A program made the translations under genes and the position numbers. The notes under the pieces were generated by a model, which saw only the letters and a program-made list of their open reading frames with translations, did no database searches and was not told the origin of the DNA. A stretch of DNA of 64,000 bases from Bos javanicus (lineage: Eukaryota; Chordata; Mammalia; Artiodactyla; Bovidae): the NCBI RefSeq assembly GCF_032452875.1, contig NC_083870.1:2108001-2172000 (forward strand). Direction: 5' to 3'. This document shows positions 1 to 11,572 of the stretch, in pieces (the first letter of the stretch is position 1; each line of letters starts with the position of its first letter).

Positions 1-79
1 CAGGCACATTTATCTCCTAAACTAACCCAGGCCCAGTATCCAGTAATTAGTCAGTGGCCCTTTCTACAAGGCTCCAGCT

Positions 80-185
80 GCTGCTGCTAAGTCGCTTCAG
101 TCGTGTCCGATTCTGTGTGACCCCATAGATGGCAGCCAATCACGCTCCACCATCCCTGGGATTTTCCAGGCAAGAACACTGGAGC
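80..185 (-). mobile_element. Bov-A SINE, truncated
   Basis: Antisense Bov-A: starts with a GCT run (the reversed CAG tail), then the 'tcgcttcagtcgtgtccga' block. It is flanked by a perfect 14-bp TSD ACAAGGCTCCAGCT at 66-79 and 186-199, so the ends are well fixed. Confidence 0.9.
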
Positions 186-199
186 ACAAGGCTCCAGCT

Positions 200-420
200 A
201 GTAAACTATAATTCTCTGTATTTTCCTGTCTCTCCAGGGTTGCAGTTCTTGCGTTTTTGGGGTTGCGGTTTTTCCTGTAAACTCAGTTCCCTGATATATC
301 TAACACTTATTGATTTTCAGTTTGTTCAAGGTATTTTCTTTCTGTGAGAATAGGAGTGATGACTTCCAAGCTCTTCACATGTCAGACTGGCCAGGGGTTC
401 TTTAAATAGGGAAGCTATTG
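200..420 (+). repeat. Degenerate interspersed repeat, class unresolved
   Basis: The tail at about 300-395 ('gattttcagtttgttca', then 'gatgacttccaagctctt') is clearly related to 16745-16815. This shows a dispersed repeat older than the BovB and L1 insertions. It could be an L1M 3' UTR or an LTR; no diagnostic end is visible. Confidence 0.4.
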
Positions 421-556
421 ATCTTTAAGTTGGAGATAAGACTATGGCAAGAGTCTCCTACTTTACTTTATCCTTAGAGATGACACAGTATAAGAGCTAA
501 TTTTCTTTTCACCATCAGAGTTGAGCTCGGTACTGCTCATTCGTGCTGCTGCTGCT

Positions 557-653
557 TCTTTTTGACTGCACTGTACAGCATGTAGGACCTTAGTTCCTAA
601 CCAGGGTTTGAACCTAGGCCCCCTGCTTTGGGAGTGTGGAGTCTTAATCACTG
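557..653 (-). mobile_element. CHR-type SINE fragment
   Basis: Antisense tRNA-derived SINE of the cetartiodactyl CHR class. The reversed B box region 'ccagggtttgaacctaggcc' and 'gtcttaatcactg' are visible, with a GCT/T-rich tail on the left. Confidence 0.75.
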
Positions 654-875
654 TTCTTCTTAACTCTCAGTTTATATGTTATGTCTACAACCTTCTCCCA
701 TGCTCTTCTGTAATATTTATTTATTGCTCTTAGTCTTAGTCTCTGAAGTTGTTCAAACCAAATCTAAGATTTAAAAACTTCTGTTCCTTTAAAAATCTAA
801 AAGTTCCTTTTTTCTTCAATAGTCCTTCATAGAGCATGGTTTCAAGTTTCTTGTCCTTTGAGATTATTTATCATT

Positions 876-1326
876 GGCTATGGTTTTTCCTGTGGTCATG
901 TATGGATGTGAGAGTTGGACTGTGAAGAAGGCTGAGCGCTGAAGAATTGATGCTTTTGAACTGTGGTGTTGGAGAAGACTCTTGAGAGTCCCTTGGACTG
1001 CAAGGAGATCCAACCAGTCCATTCTGAAGGAGATCAGCCCTGGGATTTCTTTGGAAGGAATGTTGCTGAAGCTGAAACTCCAGTACTTTGGCCACCTCAT
1101 GCGAAGAGTTGACTCATTGGATAAGACTCTGATGCTGGGAGGGATTGGGGGCAGGAGGAGAAGGGGACGACAGAGGATGAGATGGCTGGATGACATCACT
1201 GACTTGATGGACGTGAGTCTGTGTGAACTCCAGGAGTTGGTGATGGACAGGGAGGCCTGGCGTGCTGCGATTCATGGGGTTGCAAAGAGTCGGACACAAC
1301 TGAGTGACTGAACTGAACTGAACTGA
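876..1326 (+). mobile_element. BovB LINE, 5'-truncated 3' end
   Basis: Begins at the 'ctatggtttttcctgtggtc' block and ends in the AACTG repeats typical of BovB. The downstream part is open (982-1311) and encodes the C-terminal tail of the BovB protein, including the GGRRRRGRQRMRWLD basic stretch. A diverged TSD (about gattatttatcattg against gatcatttattgtag) may flank it. EN and RT domains are absent. Confidence 0.92.
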
Positions 1327-1609
1327 TCATTTATTGTAGTTCAGAATTTTCCTGAGACTATGGATCTTAGTGGTATATGATCCTCATAGTAATTTTCCCA
1401 CATATATTTCTATGTGCATTTATTTCTTCTTCTTTCTACAGACAGAAAGGCTTTTTACTGGAAAGGAAAAAGCAGACTAGTTCTTCAACAGGAGACAAAA
1501 TCTTCCCTAGCAGTGAATGCTAGCTCAGTTTCTCATGTATCTTGTATAAGGGATACTGAGTGATATAATACCATCCTCAACAACATCGTTTGAGAAACTG
1601 TAGTCTCAA

Positions 1610-1965
1610 ATTCAAATAATGTAATTGCCAGCTTTTGCTGCACAATGGGATGTTAGTGGATGTATGTGAGCAGAGAACTGACCTGTGCTGGCACAGTGGG
1701 ATTTGCCTCTGATGCACCAGTGATTGGCTATGAAGAGTTTCCCCTGGGTGGCTGCTCCTCGAGCTTGGTCTCTGGACCTTACATGTGGAGCTGACCTTAA
1801 CTCAACCCACAGCCTGGAACCAAGCCCAACCAATTCATTGCCTGAAGCAGACAAAGCTGCCATGGAAGCCCAGTCCAGATCATCTGATACATAGTTGACT
1901 TAAGGACCAGTAAACATGAAAATACTTTTTATGTAAATCACTGAGTTTTAGGAGATGGGACAAGG
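1610..1965 (+). repeat. Probable ancient MaLR/ERVL-type LTR
   Basis: The layout 'tgggatgttagtggatgtatg', 'cagcctggaaccaagcccaa' and a terminal 'aatcactgagttttagg' resembles the body and polyadenylation end of MLT1-like solo LTRs. It is heavily decayed. Family assignment is from memory of consensus features. Confidence 0.45.
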
Positions 1966-2043
1966 CTTGTCAGTTGAGCATAAGAAACAAGCCCGACTGT
2001 GTAAATACATGTCAATCATCTGTGCATGTTTAACCACTAAAAT

Positions 2044-4152
2044 ACTGAAATTGAAGAAAGTGGAAAAAAACCACTAGACCATTCAGGTATGACCTAAATC
2101 AAATCCCTTATGACTATACAGTGGAAGTGATAAATAGATTTAAGGGACTAGATCTGATAGACAGAGTGCCTGATGAACTATGGACGGAGGTTCATGACAT
2201 TGTACAGGAGACAGGAATCAAGACGATCCCCAAGAAAAAGAAATGCAAAAAAGCAAAATGGCTGTCTGGGGAGGCCCTACAAATAGCTGTGAAAAGAAGG
2301 GAAGTGAAAAGCAAAGGAGAAAAGGAAAGATATACCCATTTGAATGCAGAGTTCCAAAGAATAGCAAGGAGAGATAAGAAAGCCTTCCTCAGCGATCAAT
2401 GCAAAGAAATAGAGGAAAACAACAGAATGGGAAAGACTAGAGATCTCTTCAAGAAAATTAGAGATACCAAAGGAACATTTCATGTAAAGATGGGCACAAT
2501 AAAGGACAGAAATAGTATAGACCTAAGAGAAGCAGAAGATATTAAGAAGAGGTGGCAAGAATACACAGAAGAACTGTACAAAAAAGATCTTCATGACCCA
2601 GATAATCACGATGGTGTGATCACTGACCTAGAGCCAGACATCCTGGAATATGAAGTCAAGTGGGCCTTAGGAAGCATCACTATGAACAAACTAGTGGAGG
2701 TGATGGAATTGAGTTGAGCTATTTCAAATCCTGAAAAACGACTCTGTAAAAATGCTGCAGTCAATATGCCAGCAAATTTGGAAAACTCAGTAGTGGCTGC
2801 AGGACTGGAAAATGTCAGTTTTCATTCCAATCCCAAAGAAAGGCAATGCCAAAGAATGCTCAAACTACTGCACAATTGCACTCATCTCACACACTAGTAA
2901 AGTAACGCTTAAAATTCTCTAAGCCAGGCTTCAGCAGTACGTGAACCATGAACTTCCAGATGTTCAAGCTGGTTTTAGAAAAGGCAGAGGAACCAGAGAT
3001 CAAATTGCCAACATCCGCTGGCTCATCAAAAAAGCAAGAGAGTTCCAGAAAAATATCTATTACTGCTTTATTGACTATGCCAAAGCCTTTGACTGTATGG
3101 ATCACAAGAAACTGTGGAAAATTCTGAAAGAGATGGGAATACCAGACCACCTGATCTGCCTCTTGAGAAACCTGTATGTAGGTCAGAAAGCAACAGTTAG
3201 AACTGGACATGGAACACCAGACTGGTTCCAAATAGGAAAGGGAGTACATCAAGACAGTATACTGTCACCCTGCTTATTTAACTTATATGCAGAGTACATC
3301 ATGAGAAATGCTGGGCTGGAGGAAGCAAAAGCTGGAATCAAGATTGCTGGGAGAAATATCAATAACCTCAGATATGCAGATGACACCACCCTTATGGCAG
3401 AAAGTGAAGAACTAAAGAGCCTCTTGATGAAAGTGGAAGAGGAGAGTGAAAATGTTGGCTTAAAGCTCAACATTCAGAAAACTAAGATCATGGCATTCGG
3501 TTCCATCACTTCATGGGAAATAGATGGGGAAACAGTGGAAACAGTGTCAGACTTTATTTTTCTGGGCTCCAAAATCACTGCAGATGGTGATTGCAGCCAT
3601 GAAATTAAAAGACACTTACTCCTTGGAAGGAAAGTTATGGCCAAACTAGACAGTATATTAAAAATCAGAGACATTACTTTGTCAACAAAGGTCTCTCTAG
3701 TCAAGGCTATGGTTTTTCCAGTGGTCATGTATGGATGTGAGAGTTGTACTATAAAGAAAGCTGAGTGCTGAAGAATTGGTGCTTTTGAACTGTGGTGCTG
3801 GAGAAGACTCTTGAGAGTCCCTTGGACTGCAAGGAGATCCAACCAGTCCATCCTAAAAAGGAGATTAGTCCTGAGTGTTCATTGGAAAGACTGATGTTGA
3901 AGCTGAAACCCCAATACTTTGGCCATCTGATGTGAAGAGGTGACTCATTTGAAAAAAATCTGATGCTGGAAAAGATTGAGGGCAGGAGGAGAAGGGGATG
4001 ACAGAGCATGAAATGGTTGGATCCATCACTGACTCGATGGACATGGGTTTGGGTGGACTCCGGGAGTTGGTGATGGACAGGGAGGCCTGGCGTGCTGCGA
4101 TTCATGGGGTTGCAAAGAGTCGGACATGACTGAGTGACTGAACTGAACTGAA
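2044..4152 (+). mobile_element. BovB LINE, about 2.1 kb, 5'-truncated
   Basis: Starts at the end of the endonuclease domain ('gaaattgaagaaagtgg') and runs through reverse transcriptase to the AACTG tail at about 4152. Most of the EN is missing. It contains one indel-damaged junction near 2695-2720. No convincing TSD was found. Confidence 0.93.
2121..3771 (+). pseudogene. BovB reverse transcriptase, broken
   Basis: Two open segments cover the RT. 2121-2717 is the linker and N-terminal part, with NRFKGLDLIDRVPDELW at its start. 2941-3771 holds the RT core: FIDYAKAFDCMDHKKLW (motif A), a degraded motif B (GVHQDSILSPCLFNLYAEY, where related copies have GVRQGC), and YADDTTLMAE (catalytic motif C). 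The frame is lost near 2700, with an in-frame TGA, and again after 3771. In family terms this enzyme copied BovB RNA at genomic nicks and also mobilised Bov-A SINEs. This copy cannot make a full protein because the EN is absent and the RT is split. Confidence 0.88.
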
Positions 4153-4264
4153 CTTACTATTGGTCACAGCAAGTCTCATCACCAGGCCTGAAGTCAAGAG
4201 CTAGAGAAATATTCTGTCCACCATGGGGCCATGGTAAGACTATTGTCTTATCTGCTCAGACTGC

Positions 4265-4500
4265 CTTAAGAAAGTGCTTAAAGAACAGACATTTAAATCT
4301 CACAGTTCTTCAGTGCTGCATGTGGAAAGAGAGAATAAGAATTCTTTCTCTCTTCCTCTTCCTATTAGGCCACCAGTCCTATTGGATTAGGGACCTAATC
4401 CTACAACCTTAATTACCTCCCAAAGACCCCATGTCCAAATACAGACATGTATTAAGCTTCAACATATGAGATTTTAGGAGGCAATTCAGTCCATAGTAGG
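4265..4500 (-). repeat. MLT1-like LTR remnant
   Basis: Read on the minus strand it begins 'tatggactgaattg', passes 'catatgttgaagc' and 'tggacatggggtcttt', and ends near 'agaactgtgagat' and 'gttctttaagc'. These are hallmarks of MLT1-type MaLR LTRs. Confidence 0.6.
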
Positions 4501-5063
4501 TGTCACTGTATAATATTACCACAAGGGATGAATAATTGGCACCATTAATTCAATCTGAAAAATTACTAATGACCTTTCCTCTTACAAAATATATTCACAC
4601 CCAGTCCAAGATCTTTCCCCACCCAAGTCTCATCTAATCACAGCATCAGCTCAAAGTCCAGATTTTCATGACTTTCATCATGTCTGCTTAATCAGGACCT
4701 CTATAAACTAAGAAGGCAAGTTATCCTCCTCCCCAGCCCTGCATACCTGTGTAGAATGAGAGCCCAGGGACAGGAAAACCACATGAACACTTTGATTTGA
4801 AAGGAAGAGGAGTGAGAGGTAGAGCAGTCATAATCATAACAACTCTGGAAGCCCACTAGGTGAATGTTGTCCTTTGGTTAGGCCCTGGATCTGCTCCTGG
4901 GAGTAACTCCCAAGTTTATGTTCTTTACCATTATGGCTCCACACTCTAGGAGGCCCTTCACTTTTCATCAATCTCCTTAGCCTCTTCCAAGGCCAAAGGG
5001 GAACATGCCCATCTTGGTGGCAAGAGTAACCTTCTCAACCTGCTTTATTTTTATAGATGCTTA
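4501..5063. other. No gene; possible LTR-element internal remnant
   Basis: Adjoins the MLT1-like LTR and contains phrases such as 'gctcctgggagtaactccca' that suggest internal sequence of the same element class. No open frame and no confident family assignment. Confidence 0.25.
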
Positions 5064-5077
5064 TATAGATCCTTATA

Positions 5078-6069
5078 TAGTTGTTGTTCAGTTGCCCAGT
5101 TGTGTCTGATTCTTTGAGACCCCATGGACTGCAGCATGCCAGGCTTCTCTGTCCCTCACCATCTCCCAAGTTTGCCCAAGTTCATGTTCACTGCATTGGT
5201 GGTATCATCCAGCCATTTCACCCTCTGATGCCCTCTTCTCTGCCACCATCTCCTTTCCCAGCATCAGGGACTTTTCCAATGAGTCAGTTGTTCACGTTAG
5301 ATGACCAAAATACTGGAGTTTCAATTTCAGCATCAGTCCTTCCAATGAGTATTCACGGTTGATTTCCCTTAAGATTGACTGGTTTGATCTGCTTGCTGTC
5401 CAAGGGACACTCAGGAATCTTCTCTAGCGCCATAATTTGAAGCTATCAATTCGTCAGTGCTCTACCTTCTTTATGGTCCAGCTTTCACAACCATACGTGA
5501 CCACTGGGAAGACCACAGTCTTGACTACAGGGACCTTTTTTTGGCAGAGTAATGTTTCTGCTTTTCAACACATTCTCTAGGTTTGTTATAGCTTTCCTGC
5601 CAAGAAGCAAACGTCTTCTGAAATCATGGCTGCAGTTACTATCTGCAGTGATTTTAGAGCCCAAGAAGAGGAATTCTGTCACTACTTGCACCTTTTCCCC
5701 CTCTATTTGCCACGAAGCAATGGGGCCAGATGCCATAATTTAGGTTTTTTTTTTTTTTTTAATATTTAGTTTTAAGCCAGCTCTTTCACTCTCCTCCTTG
5801 ACCCTCATCAAGAAGTTCTTTAGTTTCTCGTCACTTTCTGCCATTAGAGTAGTATGATCCACATATCTGAGGTTGTTGATGTTTCTCCCACCTATCTTGA
5901 TTCCAGCTTGTAACTCATCCAGCCTGGCATTTCTCACAAGTGCTCAGCATATAGATTAAACAAACAGGGTGAGAGAAGACAACCCTGTTGTACTCCTTTC
6001 TTAATCTTGAACCAATCGGTTTTTCCATACAGAAGTTTAACTGTTGCTTCTTATATAGTAATCATCATT
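5078..6069 (-). mobile_element. BovB LINE, about 1 kb, 5'-truncated
   Basis: Antisense BovB from the CAACAA-type tail to within the RT. A perfect 14-bp TSD TATAGATCCTTATA lies at 5064-5077 and 6070-6083. The RT catalytic box reads YVDHTTLMAES instead of YADDTTLMAES, so motif C is dead. A T-run at about 5743-5760 interrupts the frame. Confidence 0.93.
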
Positions 6070-6083
6070 TATAGATCCTTATA

Positions 6084-6969
6084 CATTGTGAACACCCTCA
6101 AGGTTGTTTTTTTTTTTTTTTTTATAGTCTGGATTTGTGAGGAACCTTTTGCCAACACAGCTTTCCTAAAAACTTTGTGAGTTTTCTAAGTATTTGATTA
6201 CAATCTGCATCATGTGTCCAAAGACACATCTTCCATTCTTTGGGGGAGATGGCTCTCTCTCTCTAGACACAGTTAAGGAAATTTAGGGTGCTTCCAGCTT
6301 CTGGGCCAAGTTTTTTTTTTTTTTTTTTAATATTTCAAGTGGTCCTTTCGTGCAGCTGGAAGGATCTGCTCTATGATACTTTTGTCCTTTCCAAGGTCTT
6401 AATAAAAGCTATTATTTTGATTTGGGTTTTTTTTATTGAGGTCCTATTTTAATACCCACTCCTGTTATTTGATGAGAAATCATTTCTTTTCCCTACTCTG
6501 CAATTTCTGTGACCTCTATATTCCTTCTAATCTCTGCTCAAAATCTGACCGGTTTTTTCCTCAGCTCATTTCAGAGCTGTCTTTGCTCTAGGGCTTTAAA
6601 ATGTAGCTAGTAGCAGCTAGTTCACAGCCAAACAGTCCACCTTAAAACGTTGTCCTCCTTTCATTAGTTATATTATCTGCCTTTCAAGTAGATAGTTTTA
6701 TCAAATATTGAAAGTTTTATCAATATTGAATAAATAGTGAAAGTTTTATCAATATTGAATAAATAGTGAAAGTTTTATCAAGTATGTTACCACTACACAC
6801 ATCATCATCTTCCAGCTTATAAGTTTCTGGGTCACTTACTTCCCAGTCCCAAACGTTTTTACATTTCTGTTGTAGCAGTAACTCACCTCTAGCTATGAGC
6901 TTCTTTATTAGCTTTTGCTGTATTATATATACTCTAAAACTCAGTGTTTTAGAAAAACAGGCATTTATT
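6084..6969. other. No gene; T-runs and intergenic DNA
   Basis: Contains poly-T runs near 6107-6123 and 6310-6328, and the 29-bp tandem repeat listed separately. No recognisable coding sequence. Confidence 0.5.
6710..6780 (+). repeat. 29-bp tandem repeat, about 2.4 copies
   Basis: Unit GAAAGTTTTATCAATATTGA plus AATAAATAGT-type remainder: copies at 6710-6738 and 6739-6767 and a partial at 6768-6780. The visible full copies are identical, so this is a recent local duplication. Confidence 0.9.
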
Positions 6970-7105
6970 GGAACTTCCCTGGTTGTTCAGTGGTTAAAAT
7001 TCCTCACTTCCACTTCAGGGAGTGCAGGTTATATCCCTGGTGGGGGAGCTAAGCTCCTACATGTAGTATAACCAAAAACACAAAGCAAAACACACAAAAG
7101 CTCAA
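6970..7105 (+). mobile_element. CHR-type SINE
   Basis: tRNA-like head 'acttccctggttgttcag' and an A-rich tail. Flanked by TSD GCATTTATT at 6961-6969 and 7106-7114. Confidence 0.85.
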
Positions 7106-7287
7106 GCATTTATTTTTATGCTCATGGGCCTGCATGTCAGTTGTTGCTTAGATGATCTCAGCTGGGCTTTAGCTGTGCTAAAGGTTGGCTGCATGTGTTT
7201 CTGGCAGGAGGCTGGCTGCATGTGTTTCCAGCTTGTGGCCTAGGCTCAGGTGTGCTCACATGTGTTTGCTTTGGGTTCCAAATCAAA

Positions 7288-7497
7288 GGGGCTTCCCTCA
7301 TGGCTCAGGGTAAAGAATTCACTTGCCATTGCAGGAGACATGGGTTCGATCCCAGGGTTGGAAATATCCCCTGCAGAAGGAAATGGTGACCCACTTCAGT
7401 ATTCTTGCCTGGGAAATCCCATGGCCAGAGGAGCCTGGTGGGCTACAACTCATGGGGGTCACAGAGTCAGACAAAACTTAGCAACTAAGCAACAGCA
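7288..7497 (+). mobile_element. Bov-tA SINE
   Basis: tRNA-derived head with a B-box-like 'gggttcgatcccagg', followed by the Bov-A body 'ccatggccagaggagcctgg' and an AGCAACA tail. Confidence 0.88.
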
Positions 7498-7779
7498 AAC
7501 AGATTGAAGGAGCAGCAGCTATTAGAAGGAAACTCTTCTCATGGGGGAATTATAGAAACACAGGAGGGCAAGACCCACTGTAGGAGAGCACGTTTCGAGT
7601 CTTCAATTATTTACTAATATCCTGTTGGCCAAAGCAAATCACATGGCCAAGTTCAAAGTCAAGGGGCAGAGAAACGTACACCCTGCTGACCTCAAGGCCA
7701 TGGCAACGGCATCGGCATAAAATAACACAGAAGCATGAACAATTGGGGCTGATAACTGATAACAATTTAGCACAATTAG

Positions 7780-7985
7780 GCTTCCCTAGTGGCTCGGACG
7801 GTAAAGAGTCGGCCTGCAATGTGGGAGACCCAGGTTTGATCCCTGGGTCTGGAAGATCCCCTGGAGAAGGGACTGGCAACTAACTCTAGTATTCTTTCCT
7901 GGAGAATCCCATGAATGGGAGGAGCCTGGTCAGCCCCAATCCATGGGATCACAAAGAGTCGGACATGAGTGAGCAACTAACACAC
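7780..7985 (+). mobile_element. Bov-tA SINE
   Basis: Head 'ggcttccctagtggctcgg', B-box-like 'aggtttgatccctgggt', a Bov-A body and an ACACAC tail. Confidence 0.88.
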
Positions 7986-8094
7986 ACACTCAGCTACCTT
8001 CCATTTGCTTTTCTGCTGACTCCCTGTTATTAGGTACCTGAATGATACGGTATAAAGATATGGGGGTGAGAAGAAGCATCCTCTAATTCTCTGC

Positions 8095-8240
8095 TTAGGT
8101 CTCAGTCATTAATGAGCCTGTATTCTTGGGCTCTGACCTTCTCAGGTGTTTCTCTGCTTTCTACCCCTACACCTTTAAGGGAGATAATAAGAGGGGGCTG
8201 GAGCTGAGTATCACCCTTCCCTCACATCAGTTGGGCTCTG
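8095..8240 (+). repeat. Diverged repeat shared with 19915-20000
   Basis: 'gtctcagtcattaatgagcc' and 'ggctctgacc' at about 8100-8140 are related to 19918-19960. The element appears to continue across the SINE (8521-8565) and the L1 (16414 onward). Class not resolved. Confidence 0.4.
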
Positions 8241-8254
8241 GTAGCTTCTCAAGG

Positions 8255-8520
8255 CAGGGAAGGCAATGGCACCCCACTCCAGTACACTTGCCTGGAAAAT
8301 CTTATGGACAGAGGAGCCTCATAGGCTGCAGTCCATGGGGTTGCTAAGAGTCGGATACAACTGAACGACTTCACTTTCATGCATTGGAGAAGGAAATGGT
8401 AACCCACTCCAGTGTTCTTGCCTGAAGAATCCGAGGGACGGGGGAGCCTGGTGGGTTGCCATCTATGGGGTTGCACAGAGTCGGACATGACTGAAGCGAC
8501 TTAGCAGCAGCAGTAGCAGC
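8255..8520 (+). mobile_element. Bov-A2 SINE
   Basis: Dimeric Bov-A with two 'ccactccagt' units and a CAG tail. Perfect TSD AGCTTCTCAAGG at 8243-8254 and 8521-8532. Confidence 0.93.
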
Positions 8521-10106
8521 AGCTTCTCAAGGGAAACTATTTTCCTTGAGAGCAGTATTTTGTTTAAAAACAAAAACAGGGGGCAGTCCTAAGATGGTGG
8601 AGGAATAGGACAGGGAGACCACTTTCTCTCCCAAAAATTCATCAAAAGAACATTTGAACACTGAGTAAATTCCACAAAACAACTTCTGAGTGCTGGCAGA
8701 GGACATCAGGCACCCAGAAAAGCAGCCCATTGTCTTCGAAAGGAGGAAGGAAAAAATATAAAAGATAAAAAGACAAAAGAGGTAGGGATGGAGATCTGTC
8801 ACGGGAAGGGAGTTTTAAAAAAGAGAGAAGTTTCCAAACACCAGGAAACACTCTCACTGGTGAGTCTGTGGCGAGCCTTGGAACCTCAGAGGGCACCATA
8901 ACTGGCAGGAAAAATAAATAAATAATTAAAACCCACAAATTACCTGCCCAAGGGTAACTCCCAGCGGAGAAGCAGCGCAGAAGCCCGCATCCGCCACTAG
9001 CAAGAGGGAGCTGCATTGCTTAGAGTAAGGACCGGGCTTGAATGCCCTGAGGGCAATCTGAGGGAACTAACTTGAGATAGCAACCCAGACTGTGGGATAG
9101 CTATCCCGCGAAAAGCCCTAACCTAAGACACCACCAGGCCCACTCACAGAACAAAGGACTGAGCAGAGCTAGCCAGCTGTGGACTGGCCCATCCCCCACC
9201 AGAGACAGGCAGGCAAGGACAGAAGAAGGCAATCGTGGCCCCAGAGAGGCATCCTCTACCAAACTGCAAGCAGACTTCGTTGCTAACCAAGACTTCTTGG
9301 GACTCCTGATGGTCGACATTTGCCGGGAGAGTCGCAGCCAGAGATCAGCTCCCCAGAAGAGACACACGGCACACCTGAGAAGGCGCACCCATTGTTCACC
9401 CAGAAAACCGAGCAGCTGGGACAGGGGAGGCAATAAGTCACAGCGATTGTGCTCACCAAGCACCTGGTCACCTGAACTGCTCAGACCTGGGAAGGGCACA
9501 AAACGCAGGCCCAACTGAGTCTACCCTTTGTGGAGTACCCAAGAACCTGAACCTGTGTGGCTTAGACCTGGGGAGTGCATACAACCCAGGGCCGGCCTCA
9601 GACAGTTCCCAGCAGAGCAACCTAGAGCCTAAGCAGTGTAGACAGGGAAAGCACACACGTGGTGAGTGGGGGCAAACCTAGTGTGGCTGAGACACTGTAA
9701 GCACACGCCAGTGTTACTTGTTTGCAGTGTTTCTCCCTCCCGACAGCACGACTGAACAAGAGAGCCTAAAAAAGTGTCCACCATCGCCCCCTTGTGTCAG
9801 GGCAGAAATTAGACACTGAAGAGACCAGCAAACAGAAGGAACCGCATTGGAAGTGAGAGGTGCAATAGATTAAAACCCTGTAGCTAGCACCGACTACATA
9901 GGAAGGGGCCTATAGATATTGAGAAGTATAAGCTGGATCAAAGAACTATCTGAAAATGAACTGACCCCACACTGTCCACAACAACACCAGAGAAAGTCCT
10001 AGATATATTTTTACTATTGTCATTTTTAAAATTAAAAAAAAAATAAAATTTAAACTCCTCTATTACTCCTTTAATTTTCATTTTTATAACCTACTATTAC
10101 TTTGCA

Positions 10107-10372
10107 TGGAGAAAGCAATGGTACCCCACTCCAGTACTCTTGCCTGGAAAATCCCATGGATGGAGGAGCCTGGTGCGCTGAAGTCCATGGGGTTGCTAGG
10201 AGTCAGACACGACTGAGCGACTTCACTTTCACTTTTCACTTTCATGCATTGGAGAAGGAAATGGCAACCCACTCCAGTGTTCTTGCCTGGAGAATCCCAG
10301 GGACGGGGGAGCCTGGTGGGCTGCTGTCTATGGGGTCACACAGAGTCGGACATGACCGAAGTGACAGGACAG
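10107..10372 (+). mobile_element. Bov-A2 SINE inside the L1 5' UTR
   Basis: Dimeric Bov-A2. TSD ATTACTTTGCA at 10096-10106 and 10373-10383 is made of L1 sequence, so the SINE is younger than the L1. Confidence 0.93.
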
Positions 10373-10416
10373 ATTACTTTGCAAAAAAAAAAAGACCCTA
10401 TTTTTTAAAAGCAAAC

Positions 10417-10419
<3 letters not shown>

Positions 10420-10458
<39 letters not shown>
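10420..10458. repeat. (TA)n microsatellite
   Basis: About 19 TA units within the L1 5' UTR. Confidence 0.95.
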
Positions 10459-10463
<5 letters not shown>

Positions 10464-10613
10464 GTTTTGTAACTTTGTTTTTTTCCTTTAATATTGTATT
10501 TTTGAGAATCCAACCTCTACTCTAGAATTTTAATCTTTGCTTTTTGGTATTTGTTATCAATTTTGTACCTTTAAGAACCCAATCTTCAGTACCCATTTTT
10601 ACTTGGAAACGAG

Positions 10614-11040
10614 ATTACTAGCTTGACTGCTCTTTGCCCCTTTGGACTCTCCTTTTTCTCCACCAGGTAGCCTCTATCTCCTCCCTCCCCTTCTCTTCTC
10701 TACCCAACTCTGTGAATCTCTTTGTGTGTTCTGGGCTGTGGAGAACACTTAGGGAACTGATTACTGGCTCGATCTGTCTCTCTCCTTTTGATTCCCCCTT
10801 TTTCTCCTCCTGCTCACCTCTGTCTCCTTCCTCCCTCTTCTCTTCTCTGTGTAACTCCGTGAACATCTCTGGGGGATCCAGACTGTGGAGAGCACATAGG
10901 GAAGTTATTACTGGCTAGCTTGCTCTCTCCCCTTTTGATTCCCCCTCTTCTCCTCCTAGTCATCTCTATCTCCCTCCTCCCTCTTCTCTTCCCCATGTAA
11001 CTCTGTGAACCTCTCTGGGTGTCCCTCACTGTGGAGAAAC
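10614..11040 (+). repeat. Tandem CT-rich monomers in the L1 5' UTR
   Basis: Three imperfect units of about 147 bp start at 'attact(a/g)gct' positions 10614, 10760 and 10907. Each carries a CT-rich block, a 'taactctgtgaacctct'-like segment and 'actgtggagaac'. Tandem 5' monomers are known promoter organisation in some L1 families; promoter activity here is inferred only. Confidence 0.8.
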
Positions 11041-11572
11041 TTTTCATCTTTAACTTAGATGTTTTATCATCAAAGCTGTATAGATGGAGAAGTCTTGAGG
11101 CTACTGTAAGAATAAGACTGAAAACCAGAGTCAGGAGGCTTAAGTCCAAATCCTGAGAACACCAGAGAACTCCTGACTCCAGGGAACATTAATTGATAGG
11201 AGCTCATCAAATGCCTCCATACCTACACTGAAACCAAGCACCACCCAAGGGCCAACAAGCTCCAGAGCAAGACATACCATGCAAATTCTCCAGCAACACA
11301 GGAACATAGCCCTGAGCTTCAATATACAGGCTGCCCAAAGTCACACCAAACCCACTGGCATCTCATAACTCATTACTGGACACTTCATTGCACTCCAGAG
11401 AGAAGAAATCCGGATCCACTCACCAGAACACGGGCACAAGCATCCCTAACCAGGAAACCTTGACAAGCCACCTGTCCAACCCCACCCACAGTGAGGAAAC
11501 TCCACAATAAAGAGAACTCCATAAACTGCCAGAATACAGAAAGGCCACCCCAAACACAGCCATATAAACAAG

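Noticed and set aside
7288..7340. tRNA gene-like A and B boxes here and in other Bov-tA and CHR elements
   Set aside because: These are the tRNA-derived heads of SINEs with no full cloverleaf or 3' tRNA half.
9101..9656. Several 60-137 codon frames in the L1 5' UTR
   Set aside because: They lie in G+C-rich L1 leader sequence, overlap on both strands and match no protein.
10420..10458. (TA)n run considered as a replication or CRISPR-like repeat feature
   Set aside because: It is a simple microsatellite inside an L1; no spacer-repeat pattern exists anywhere in the window.
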